Source: CBDCTM01 sp965222005
Lineage (GTDB): Bacteria; Bacteroidota; Bacteroidia; Chitinophagales; Saprospiraceae
DNA: 64,000 nucleotides
Assembly (NCBI GenBank): GCA_965222005.1
Contig: OZ244935.1
Location: 1,178,001 to 1,242,000 of the forward strand
Direction of reading: 5' to 3'
Below are positions 56,314 to 64,000 of this stretch, in pieces. Each line of letters opens with the position of its first letter. The first letter of the stretch is position 1. The notes below the pieces were generated by a model that worked only from the letters and a program-made list of their open reading frames with translations, was not told the origin of the DNA and searched no databases. Both the position numbers and the translations under genes were made by a program.

Positions 56314-56901
56314 TTACTGGCCATCGGAAAACAATTTGAAGCTATTGCGGTGATGCCAGCATGGCCCGTGGAGTTGGATGGCCCGGCGGTGAGCAGCCGT
56401 AGGATAACCCTTATTCTGACACCACTGATAAACAGGAAAACGTGGGTGCAGACCGATCATATAAGCATCCCGATGGGTTTTAGCGAGTACGGAAGCTGCG
56501 GCAATAGACAAAAATTTGCCATCTCCTTTAACGATGCAGTGATGGGGAATTTTTTTATAAGGATTGAAGCGATTACCATCGATCAACAGGCAGTCCGGAG
56601 TGACCCTCAGTTGTTTGATCGCTCTGTGCATAGCCAAAAAGGATGCATTGAGGATGTTTATCTTATCAATTTCGGCGGGCTCTACTTTGGCTACGGCCCA
56701 AGCAACCGCTTCTTTTTCAATGATGAGGCGCAAAGCCCTGCGCTTCGCTTCGCTCAGAAGCTTGGAGTCGTTGAGGGTTGGACAGCCAAAATGCGTTGGA
56801 AGAATGACAGCTGCGCCAAAAACGGGACCGGCCAGACAGCCCCGGCCAGCTTCGTCACATCCCGCTTCAATAAGGCCAGCATTTAAAAAAGGAGCGAGCA
56901 T
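56314..56901 (-). CDS. rnhB: Ribonuclease HII
   Basis: 195 residues, the usual length. Acidic active-site residues are in IEAGCDEAGRGCLAGPVFG (Asp, Glu), CLLIDGNRF (Asp) and KTHRDAYMIGLH (Asp). It removes ribonucleotides and RNA primers from RNA-DNA hybrids. Transcribed alone, divergent from the DUF5686 gene. Confidence 0.96.
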   Translation of the reverse strand: MLAPFLNAGLIEAGCDEAGRGCLAGPVFGAAVILPTHFGCPTLNDSKLLSEAKRRALRLIIEKEAVAWAVAKVEPAEIDKINILNASFLAMHRAIKQLRVTPDCLLIDGNRFNPYKKIPHHCIVKGDGKFLSIAAASVLAKTHRDAYMIGLHPRFPVYQWCQNKGYPTAAHRRAIQLHGPCWHHRNSFKLFSDGQ

Positions 56902-57174
56902 TTTGTGAAATTCTAAGTATCTTTTCGGTCATCACAAGATAGTGAACGGATTTAAATAACGTAAGAGATTTTTGTCACCCTTTTATCAAAAGCGAACATA
57001 TGGCTGTCAATTGGATAAGCGTTGTAGTGGCGTTGGCTAAAGGGAAACGTCTCAATATAAAGCATCCCACCGAGCCAGAAAACACATAGCGAATATCTTC
57101 ATAAATGGTCTGTTTCTTGTTGTTGTAAGACCGGCAAAGCCTACTACCAAGAAAAATGATTAGCTGAAAATTCC

Positions 57175-59676
57175 ATGTTACGTATTTTCCTGATATTTTT
57201 TGCCTGCTGTTGCGGGATTACCCTGGCTGGTCAAACGCTTACCTTCTCAGGGCGCGTGACGGATGATGATACAGGCGAAGGCCTTCCCTTTTGCAATGTG
57301 TATCTCCAGGGTACGAGCAGTGGGATATCAACCGATATAGATGGCTATTTTGAACTACGCACAGCCCAAAAGGCCGATAGTTTGGTAGCATCGGCGGTAG
57401 GCTATAAAAGCTTTGCAAAAGCAATTGCCTGGCAAGATCAAACGATCAATTTCCGGCTGAAGCCTTCAGATTTCATGCTCTCTGAGGTGGTGGTGGTCGC
57501 TGGCGAAAATCCAGCCAATGCCATTGTTAAAGGCATCGTTAAAAATAAGGTCAACAATCGTGTTGAGCACCTGGATGCTATGCAGTGCGAAATTTACAAG
57601 AAAATAGAGCTCGACCTTGATAATATTGACACCAGCCTGCGCCAGCGCAAATTGTTCAAACCCTTTGAATTTATTTTTGACCACATCGACAGCACCTCCG
57701 ATGAGCGCCCCTATCTACCAGCTTACATCGCCGAATCGGTGGCCGATCGCTACTTTGTGCAGGGCGCGGCAGCCCCGAAGGATATACTAAAAGCCCAGCG
57801 CGCCTCAGGCGTAGATAACAAAACAGTCATTGAATTTATTGGCCGCATTCACGAAGAATATAGCGTATATGACAATTGGATTTATGTGTTGGAAAAGCCC
57901 TTTGCCAGCCCGTTTTCCGACCAGGGGCTGTTTTATTATGAATATTACATTATTGACAGCACCTTTATCCAGGGGCAATGGAGCTATAAGCTCAAATTCA
58001 AACCGCGCCGCAAGCAAGAAAACACCTTTTATGGAGACTTTTGGGTGGCCGATTCAAGCTTTGCGATTCAGCGGGTGAATATGCGGATGAGTCCGGAGGT
58101 GAATATCAACCTGGTGCGCCGCGTGATTATTTATGAGGAATTTCATTTTGAAAAAGAAAACTGGCTGCCGCGCAAACAAAAAATGGTAGTAGATTTTGTG
58201 ACCACCAAAAATACACCGGGCCTTATCGGCCGCAAGACGGTAAGCTTCCAAAAATACCTTCTCAATAATGAGCAAATCGCCAAAACATTTGAAAAGCAAG
58301 ACCCCAAAAGTTATCACCCTTCCGAGCTGGAGCAAAGTGAGGAATACTGGCAGGAGGCTCGCCACGAAAAGTTGAGTAAGCAGGAAGCGACCATATACCA
58401 GATGGTTGACAGCATTAAGAATGTGCCGATCTACAAAACCTATGTGGATGTGATCTATACCCTGGTATCCGGCTACAAAGAGCTGGGAATGGTAGAAATA
58501 GGGCCCTACTTTTCAATGTACAACCACAACCCAGTAGAAGGGCATCGGGTGAAAATGGGGGTGTGGACTAGCAATAAATTTAGCACACGCATTCGCTTTG
58601 GAGGTTTTTTAGCGTATGGATTTAGCGATAAGCGCCTCAAATTTGGCGGTGATCTGCAGCTCAATTTGAGGAAGCACCCATGGACAGTCTTCGGGATGGC
58701 TTTTTCGGAAGACATCACGCACAATAACGACAATAGCGAAGAAATTGGGGAAGGTAATCTGTTTTCAGGCTTTTATCGAAGACCTGTGATTCAAAAGCTC
58801 CTTCAGGTGAAGGAAGGAAAGGCCTTCTACGAAAAATTTTGGCGAAACGGCTCGTCCAATCGAGTTACCTTTTTAAGGCGCGAGATGGATCCTTTCGGAA
58901 AAATTGAGCGCAATGGCGGTGGGTTTAATTTTGCCTATCTGCCCGACCCGGAGTCTCCCTCACGTATTGACACTACTGTAACAACCACCGAAGTGATCTT
59001 CAAAACGCGCTTTGCAAAGGGGGAAGAATTTCTGGAAGGGGAGTTTTTTCGTACCAGCCTGGGCACCAAACACCCGGTAGTGGAGCTTCAATATACCGCC
59101 GGGTTGAAAGGCTTGCTCGGTGGTGAGTACACCTATCACAAGCTAACCGTTGCGTATCGTCACTATTTTTTCATCAATCCTTTGGGGTGGCTTTCCTATA
59201 AAGTGAAGCTGGGCAAGGTGTTTGGCGATGTACCCTTCATTCTCGCCGAAGTGCACCCGGGCAACGAAACCAACTTTTATAGCGGCAATATTTTCAATGG
59301 CATGAACAACTATGAGTTTGCCTCCGATGCCTTTGTTAGCCTCATCATGACCCATCACTTTGACGGAGCTATTATGAACAAGCTGCCGCTACTCAGAAAA
59401 CTCAAATTGCGGACTGTGGCTACCTACAAAGCAGTATGGGGAACGATGTCGGAACACAATCGGCTGGCCAACCGGCTGAATGATTTTGATCCTTCTCAGA
59501 AGGATACCTATACAGGCTACCGGAGTCCTTCGGGCAAGCCATACATGGAAGCAGGAGTGGGAATTGAAAACATTTTTAAAGTAATCAGGCTGGATGCTTT
59601 GTGGCGCCTGACCTATCTGGACAATCCGGAAGCGCCACGATTTTTGTTCAAAGGAAGCTTTGAGTTTTACTTCTAA
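57175..59676 (+). CDS. DUF5686 outer-membrane protein with carboxypeptidase-like regulatory domain
   Basis: 833 residues. A signal peptide (FLIFFACCCGITLAGQ) is followed by a carboxypeptidase-regulatory-like beta domain (about 22-105; SGRVTDDDTGEGLPFCNVYL, then TDIDGYFELRTA). The DUF5686 barrel fills the rest and ends in aromatic residues (FLFKGSFEFYF). The opening repeats the SusC/TonB-receptor style plug-less layout common in Bacteroidota, but no plug domain is present. The transported substrate is unknown. It ends six bases from the convergent OmpA gene. Confidence 0.9.
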   Translation: MLRIFLIFFACCCGITLAGQTLTFSGRVTDDDTGEGLPFCNVYLQGTSSGISTDIDGYFELRTAQKADSLVASAVGYKSFAKAIAWQDQTINFRLKPSDFMLSEVVVVAGENPANAIVKGIVKNKVNNRVEHLDAMQCEIYKKIELDLDNIDTSLRQRKLFKPFEFIFDHIDSTSDERPYLPAYIAESVADRYFVQGAAAPKDILKAQRASGVDNKTVIEFIGRIHEEYSVYDNWIYVLEKPFASPFSDQGLFYYEYYIIDSTFIQGQWSYKLKFKPRRKQENTFYGDFWVADSSFAIQRVNMRMSPEVNINLVRRVIIYEEFHFEKENWLPRKQKMVVDFVTTKNTPGLIGRKTVSFQKYLLNNEQIAKTFEKQDPKSYHPSELEQSEEYWQEARHEKLSKQEATIYQMVDSIKNVPIYKTYVDVIYTLVSGYKELGMVEIGPYFSMYNHNPVEGHRVKMGVWTSNKFSTRIRFGGFLAYGFSDKRLKFGGDLQLNLRKHPWTVFGMAFSEDITHNNDNSEEIGEGNLFSGFYRRPVIQKLLQVKEGKAFYEKFWRNGSSNRVTFLRREMDPFGKIERNGGGFNFAYLPDPESPSRIDTTVTTTEVIFKTRFAKGEEFLEGEFFRTSLGTKHPVVELQYTAGLKGLLGGEYTYHKLTVAYRHYFFINPLGWLSYKVKLGKVFGDVPFILAEVHPGNETNFYSGNIFNGMNNYEFASDAFVSLIMTHHFDGAIMNKLPLLRKLKLRTVATYKAVWGTMSEHNRLANRLNDFDPSQKDTYTGYRSPSGKPYMEAGVGIENIFKVIRLDALWRLTYLDNPEAPRFLFKGSFEFYF

Positions 59677-59682
59677 AAATAC

Positions 59683-60795
59683 TCATTTACTCACAACCAA
59701 AAACTCTACCCGTCGGTTCATTTGCCGGCCGCCATCCGTTGTATTCGAAGCAATAGGCAATTGGCTTCCGTAACCTTTGTAGAGGCATCGCTGGGCAGCA
59801 ATGCCGTTTGCCAGCAGGAAATCCACCACCGCTCTGGCCCGCCTTTGCGACAAAAACAAATTATATTCTGCCTTTCCTACGCTATCGGTATGCCCAATCA
59901 CTTCAATAACCAAACGGGGCGATGTTTGCATAATATGCAGCAGTTTGCGTAGTTCAACATATGAGCGCGGCAGGAGTTCCGCCTTATCGTGATCGAAAAA
60001 AATGTTCTTTAGCGGAACAATGCTCCCCTCCACCAGAACTGCTCGGCTCAGGTCATCTTCCGGAACAGGAACAGCCAAAACAGGCTCTATCTTTTTTACC
60101 AACACATCGTCAATATAATAATAAGCATAGTTGAGAGGGTTTGAAGCACTCACACGAATGCGTGTAAGGCTATCCGGAAAAAAATTGCCGATGATCAGGT
60201 AATTGGCTTCTTGTTCGGCCTGAAAATGACCTGACACCCGGGTCCATCCACCACTGCTGCTGGAAACAATATAGGGCACGTTAATATGGGGGCTGAAATG
60301 TAAAGGCACATCCGTTTTTTCGCCAATCTGAAGAGGGGAAAAATAAGCGCCAAGATTATTGATTTGTAAAGAACGCGGCAAATGGCTTGCCCAAAACTCG
60401 ACAAGGTATTTTTGTCCTACAACCAGCGGCTCACTGAGTTGTATCTGTAAATACTCGCGGCAATGAGGTTTGCCACCTTTGCAGCCATAAAGGGTGATGC
60501 CCACCATAGACTCCCCGCTGCGGGCTGCCTGGTTTCCAAAGCCTTTGGCTGCCCAATGGGCCGGCACACGTACCTTTGGTCCAAAAACGTCAGGTGAGGC
60601 GCCGGTTGCTGAGCTCCAGTATTTCATCACATTGGTGAAATGCCGCCCTTTGTAAAACCAGCCAATCGGAGTAGAAGCATAGCGTTCGAAGCCCGGATTG
60701 GGTACTATGTTCTCTGCTTTCAAAGAAGTAGTCTGTTGGGCTGATACAGTAAGAATGCATAAGAAAAAGACGGATAAAACAAGTACACATTTCAT
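59683..60795 (-). CDS. OmpA family protein with N-terminal carbohydrate-binding-like domain
   Basis: 370 residues from an ATG at 60795 (MKCVLVLSVFFLCILTVSA signal peptide). A beta-sandwich region (about 25-250) with VPNPGFERYASTPIGWFY and AARSGESMVGITLYGCKGGK resembles carbohydrate-binding or gliding-associated modules. The C-terminal OmpA domain (about 265-365; IEVIGHTDSVGKAEYNLFLS, then GGRQMNRRVEFLVV) should bind peptidoglycan. CAAAGCTA at 60808-60815 is a -7 element on this strand, 13 bases upstream. The role is inferred to be envelope attachment. Confidence 0.88.
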   Translation of the reverse strand: MKCVLVLSVFFLCILTVSAQQTTSLKAENIVPNPGFERYASTPIGWFYKGRHFTNVMKYWSSATGASPDVFGPKVRVPAHWAAKGFGNQAARSGESMVGITLYGCKGGKPHCREYLQIQLSEPLVVGQKYLVEFWASHLPRSLQINNLGAYFSPLQIGEKTDVPLHFSPHINVPYIVSSSSGGWTRVSGHFQAEQEANYLIIGNFFPDSLTRIRVSASNPLNYAYYYIDDVLVKKIEPVLAVPVPEDDLSRAVLVEGSIVPLKNIFFDHDKAELLPRSYVELRKLLHIMQTSPRLVIEVIGHTDSVGKAEYNLFLSQRRARAVVDFLLANGIAAQRCLYKGYGSQLPIASNTTDGGRQMNRRVEFLVVSK

Positions 60796-60878
60796 AATTC
60801 CAAATATCAAAGCTATGACATAGAACGTCCTAAAAAGCACAGTACGTATGGAATAGAAGCAATTTTAAGGCCGATCGT

Positions 60879-62069
60879 CTAGTTCGTATTGGGTTCTTTT
60901 TCTTTGAGAATGGGGATAACAGGCTCGCCAGAACCAGGGCTTATGGCCTCATTGGGAGTATTGACTCCTCCCTGAAAGCGAAACAATGCCTGGATACCGG
61001 TATCTGCCCGGACCTGCTCGCTGATGTTTTCTATCAAAAGAGGATCAACGGATGATAAAATGGCGATTCTTTGAAGACGGGCAGTGGATTTATCGCCTTT
61101 GTAAAAATCAAAAACAGTACGTATTCCTGTTGACCTCATGGCTGCAATATGTTCCTTGGCATAGCATAGCAGCTTGGCCTGGCCGATCCAATCGAGGAGC
61201 GTTCGGGCTTCGTAAGGGGTGTCGATGCAGAGTTGTGTGAGGCTGGCAGTAGCCAGGTTTTGAGCATTGTCGATGCCAATCTCTTCGAGTCGTTCTTTGT
61301 GCTGCATGCTGATTCCTTCGATTTGATAGAGCGAAAGGAGTTCGGTATTCAAAGGGTCGGGGTTAATGTATCTTTTAAACAGTTTTATGAGGTATTGCAG
61401 GATACGCTCAGGAAACATACCGGTGAGAAAAGCTACGGCCGACAAGCTGGATTTAAAGTTAACCAAATTGGTGCTGCTTTCCTCTCCGATGATAAAAGAC
61501 AAAACAAGGGCTACCGCAGAGGCCATGATGATGCGTACGCCGGCACTGTAGTACACGCTTGGCGCCAGGTCGATGGCAATGAGGCGGCGGATGATATTTT
61601 GTGCCGACCAGATGAATCCCCCCAGGAATGCAAAGGTCAAAATGGCGAGGCTCTGGCGAACGAGTGCCACATTACCTTCGCCAAACCAACTGCCCGTCAG
61701 TAGCAGGCTGTCGTTGATGCTTTCAATAAAGGTATCGGCAAAAGTGAAGTAGATGCTAGCTAACAGGCAGAGCAGCGTCACAAAAAAGACCGGCAAAAAA
61801 TAGCGTCGTGGAGCATAAGAGTCGCTCACCTGGCGCGAACTGTTGATGCCCATATCGTCCATGGCTTTTTTGTAGTCCCGCTCTTTTTTGGGAAGCATGT
61901 ACTTAAAAAAGGTGATCGCCGTAAGGGGCATAAATCCGCTGAGGATCAATACGATCAATATTTTTCCAAATATCGGGAGACCGGCAAAAAATCCAGAAAT
62001 TATCATGGCAGGTGCATTATTGGTGAAATATCCTGATAAAAGTAGCAATTTTAGGCCGGAATCGGCCAT
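60879..62069 (-). CDS. Membrane protein with helix-hairpin-helix-like cytoplasmic tail, function unknown
   Basis: 396 residues. Four or five transmembrane segments fall in the first 215 residues (GKILIVLILSGFMPLTAITF, FLPVFFVTLLCLLASIYFTF, IIMASAVALVLSFIIGEES). A soluble tail (about 245-380) follows with repeated short helices and turns: GISMQHKERLEEIGIDNAQN, then ATASLTQLCIDTPYEARTLL. This resembles the HhH-type domains that follow DNA- or protein-binding regions. I do not recognise a family. It is alone on its strand between the OmpA gene and a hairpin at 62087. Confidence 0.75.
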   Translation of the reverse strand: MADSGLKLLLLSGYFTNNAPAMIISGFFAGLPIFGKILIVLILSGFMPLTAITFFKYMLPKKERDYKKAMDDMGINSSRQVSDSYAPRRYFLPVFFVTLLCLLASIYFTFADTFIESINDSLLLTGSWFGEGNVALVRQSLAILTFAFLGGFIWSAQNIIRRLIAIDLAPSVYYSAGVRIIMASAVALVLSFIIGEESSTNLVNFKSSLSAVAFLTGMFPERILQYLIKLFKRYINPDPLNTELLSLYQIEGISMQHKERLEEIGIDNAQNLATASLTQLCIDTPYEARTLLDWIGQAKLLCYAKEHIAAMRSTGIRTVFDFYKGDKSTARLQRIAILSSVDPLLIENISEQVRADTGIQALFRFQGGVNTPNEAISPGSGEPVIPILKEKEPNTN

Positions 62070-62086
62070 CCCTTCCTGAAAGGGAG

Positions 62087-62120
62087 AAAGCCCGCCGACA
62101 ATATTTAGTCAGCGGGCTTT
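62087..62120. terminator. GC-rich hairpin
   Basis: AAAGCCCGC (62087-62095) and GCGGGCTTT (62112-62120) form a perfect 9-bp stem with an inner CGAC/GTC extension. In the minus-strand direction it lies about 76 bases after the small ORF at 62197. A T-tract on that strand is short. Confidence 0.6.
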
Positions 62121-62196
62121 CGGGCAAGTGCTTGTGTTGGCAGCGGACGAAGGCTGCCTCGGTTTTCTCAATACTATATTTAATGGAATGGCCTCG

Positions 62197-62388
62197 TCAG
62201 TTTTTCAGGTGGTTTAGAAAATTGGTAAAAGCAACCTTGCCTGCTCGGTTTTGGGCAATCAAAGAATAGCGATACGCGAGCAGCGCAAGAATTCCCATCA
62301 CTGCTGCCCTGTTGACAAGGCCCTTGATTATCAGCTGAAGTAAACGCGATAGAAAGTACCGGAAAATCAGGAAAGTGACTTTTTTCAT
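62197..62388 (-). CDS. Small basic, hydrophobic protein, hypothetical
   Basis: 63 residues from an ATG at 62388: MKKVTFLIFRYFLSRLLQLI, then a hydrophobic helix (AAVMGILALLAYRYSL) and a basic end. It could be a small membrane protein or an unrelated open frame. A hairpin terminator candidate lies downstream, and there is no other gene in the interval, which supports it modestly. No homologue is recognised. Confidence 0.4.
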   Translation of the reverse strand: MKKVTFLIFRYFLSRLLQLIIKGLVNRAAVMGILALLAYRYSLIAQNRAGKVAFTNFLNHLKN

Positions 62389-62542
62389 ATCAATTGCTTT
62401 GGTGAGCGCGATATAGCAATGGTGTTTATCGCACTCTAAACACAATAGGGGCAACGTTTGGTATTTGCCAAAATGTTAAAAAATAGTGAAAGCAATGAAT
62501 GTTGAAGCATCAACAGGCGCAGCAATGAATGACAAAAATTTC

Positions 62543-62777
62543 TATTTTTGCAGCTCTATTAACAAATCCAAATCATGAAACGAGCATGAGCTTATTTAAT
62601 CATAAGCTCACACAAGGAAATGATTAAAAAAGCTTTTGCGAGAGCACAGCGGTTACACCGCGCTTTGCCAAGTCTTGTGCATACACACAAAACCTGACGG
62701 CTTGAAGTTTACATAGGTGCAGTCCCGAAAGCTTTTGGGATTCTGCAAATTTTTAACTGCAGAAAAAATTTAAACAG
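62543..62777 (+). promoter_or_regulatory. Promoter element and long structured leader of the aldehyde dehydrogenase gene
   Basis: A -7 element TATTTTTG (62543-62550) starts a leader of about 222 bases. It holds a perfect 9-bp hairpin (62587-62595 with 62602-62610), a 5-bp hairpin (62649-62653 with 62657-62661), and a larger stem at 62719-62746 (GCAGTCCC paired with GGGA and CTGC). Two small open frames also lie in it: a four-codon frame at 62575-62589 whose stop enters the first hairpin, and a 25-codon frame at 62620-62697, rich in Arg, His and Lys. Regulation by attenuation or a riboswitch is possible. No known riboswitch family was recognised. Confidence 0.45.
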
Positions 62778-64000
62778 ATGAAAATGAGCAAGCAATTTTT
62801 GAAAAAACTAGGACTCAACAAGAAAAATGCAGGCACAAGTACTGGCCAAAAAAATACGGCAGCCTCCAAAAAATATATTGATTCCTACTCTCCTGTCGAT
62901 GGCAATTTTATAGGCAGTGTAAGTATCAGCTCTAAGAGGGAATACGAAAGAGTAATCAAAACAGCCCAAAGAGCCTTTAAGTACTGGCGAGCCATCCCCG
63001 CGCCCAAACGCGGGGAAGTAGTGCGCCAATACGGCGAAGAGTTGCGCAAATTCAAAGAGCCGCTCGGCCGCTTGGTGTCTTATGAGATGGGCAAAAGTTT
63101 GCAGGAAGGCCTGGGAGAAGTGCAGGAAATGATCGACATCTGTGATTTTGCCGTTGGCCTGTCGCGCCAATTATATGGCCTCAGCATGCACTCTGAGCGC
63201 CCCCAACACCGCATGTACGAGCAATGGCATCCACTAGGTATAGTAGGCATCATTTCGGCCTTCAACTTTCCGGTGGCTGTATGGTCGTGGAATGCTATGG
63301 TTGCGATGGTGTGTGGAGATGTGTGTATTTGGAAGCCATCCGAAAAAACACCGCTCTGCGGTATTGCCTGCCAAAATATTATGAAACGGGTATTGAAGGA
63401 AAATAAAATACAAGAAGGGGTCTGTAATGTAATCAATGGAGACTATCGGGTGGGAGAATGGATGACACAAGATCAACGGATTCCTCTCATCAGCGCAACA
63501 GGCAGCACCCGGATGGGACGGGCAGTAGGCGCGGCGGTAGCTCAACGATTGGGCCGCAGTTTACTCGAACTGGGCGGCAACAATGCGATCATCGTCAGCC
63601 CGACCGCCAATATGAAGCTGGTATTGTCGGGGGCATTATTTGGCGCAGTCGGTACAGCTGGCCAGCGATGCACAAGTACCCGTCGGCTGGTAGTACACGA
63701 GAGCCAGTATGAGGAAGTAAAGAAAAAATTGGCCCGGGCCTATCGGCAGCTCAAAATAGGAAACCCCTTGAATCCTAAAAACCATGTAGGGCCGCTGATC
63801 GACCACCAGGCGGTTGAGATGTATTTGAAAGCTATTAAAAAAGTGAAGGCAGAAGGCGGCAAATTTGTAGTGGCAGGCGGAGTGCTGAAAGGGAAGGGCT
63901 ATGAAAGCGGCTGTTACGTAAAACCATGCGTGGCAGAAGTGAAACCGGATTTTGAGATAGTGAAACACGAGACCTTTGCCCCTATTTTGTATTTAATGAA
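62778..64000 (+). CDS. Aldehyde dehydrogenase, ALDH7 (aminoadipate-semialdehyde) type, partial
   Basis: The reading frame is open to the right edge (about 407 residues visible). It begins MKMSKQFLKKLGLNKKN, a basic N-terminal extension. ALDH motifs in order are IISAFNFPVAVWSWNAMVAM, CIWKPSEKTPL, SATGSTRMGRAVG, LLELGGNNAIIVSP and the catalytic Cys in GTAGQRCTSTRRL. The pattern fits the antiquitin (ALDH7) group, which oxidises aminoadipate semialdehyde in lysine degradation. Substrate is inferred, and the C-terminus is missing. Confidence 0.92.
   Translation, partial: MKMSKQFLKKLGLNKKNAGTSTGQKNTAASKKYIDSYSPVDGNFIGSVSISSKREYERVIKTAQRAFKYWRAIPAPKRGEVVRQYGEELRKFKEPLGRLVSYEMGKSLQEGLGEVQEMIDICDFAVGLSRQLYGLSMHSERPQHRMYEQWHPLGIVGIISAFNFPVAVWSWNAMVAMVCGDVCIWKPSEKTPLCGIACQNIMKRVLKENKIQEGVCNVINGDYRVGEWMTQDQRIPLISATGSTRMGRAVGAAVAQRLGRSLLELGGNNAIIVSPTANMKLVLSGALFGAVGTAGQRCTSTRRLVVHESQYEEVKKKLARAYRQLKIGNPLNPKNHVGPLIDHQAVEMYLKAIKKVKAEGGKFVVAGGVLKGKGYESGCYVKPCVAEVKPDFEIVKHETFAPILYLM

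Noticed and set aside
56075..56353. 92-codon open frame upstream of and overlapping rnhB
   Set aside because: It has no recognisable protein character, and its 3' part is antisense to rnhB.

Overview
The window looks like a chromosomal segment of a Bacteroidota bacterium, probably of the Saprospiria/Lewinella type. The evidence is two T9SS type A sorting domains, one gliding-motility type B C-terminus, SprB repeats, DUF4175 and DUF5686 family proteins, PD40/OmpA envelope proteins, a SecA of about 1,100 residues, and promoters of the Bacteroidota form TTG-N19/20-TAnnTTTG. The lineage is inferred from protein character, not from a database search. I saw no rRNA, tRNA, CRISPR array, phage or intact insertion sequence.

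Left part (1-13.8 kb): a truncated ECF sigma factor, adenine deaminase, a PD40-OmpA protein, a small integral membrane protein, a decayed kynurenine 3-monooxygenase remnant, a 1,511-residue secreted metalloprotease, dapD, and a lipoprotein M1 aminopeptidase. Next is a minus-strand cluster (13.8-22.1 kb) of deoC, a SPOR protein, rodA, tgt and an LptF/G permease, followed by secA. From 22.4 to 34.3 kb lie envelope and signalling genes: a lipoprotein, a T9SS type B cargo, a cyclase-family hydrolase, an M48 protease, a CBS protein, a BamA-like barrel coupled to nadK, two paralogous TPR/SHOCT membrane proteins and an RsbU-like phosphatase. From 34.4 to 41.6 kb lie an OppC-type permease, a three-gene operon (queuosine mannosyltransferase-like, alpha/beta hydrolase, PrsW), a T9SS amidase, and mazG-like, dtd and SRAP genes.

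The most notable region is 41.6-47.1 kb. A 550-bp gene-free, very AT-rich stretch with DnaA-box-like 9-mers lies between the SRAP gene and ctaA (heme A synthase). A second cluster of DnaA-box matches lies just after ctaA. A perfect 16-bp parS palindrome sits about 3.3 kb further on. Together these suggest an origin-proximal segment, possibly the chromosomal oriC itself. Gene orientation supports this only in the immediate flanks.

Right part (44.2-64 kb): a second M1-type peptidase, the threonine operon thrA-thrB-thrC, a minus-strand set of a DUF4175 protein, a HATPase anti-sigma factor and ybeY, then rnhB, a DUF5686 barrel protein, an OmpA lipid-anchor-free envelope protein, an unusual membrane protein with a helix-hairpin-helix-like tail, and the start of an ALDH7-type aldehyde dehydrogenase behind a long structured leader. 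Short perfect tandem duplications of 9-14 bp recur in the intergenic spaces.
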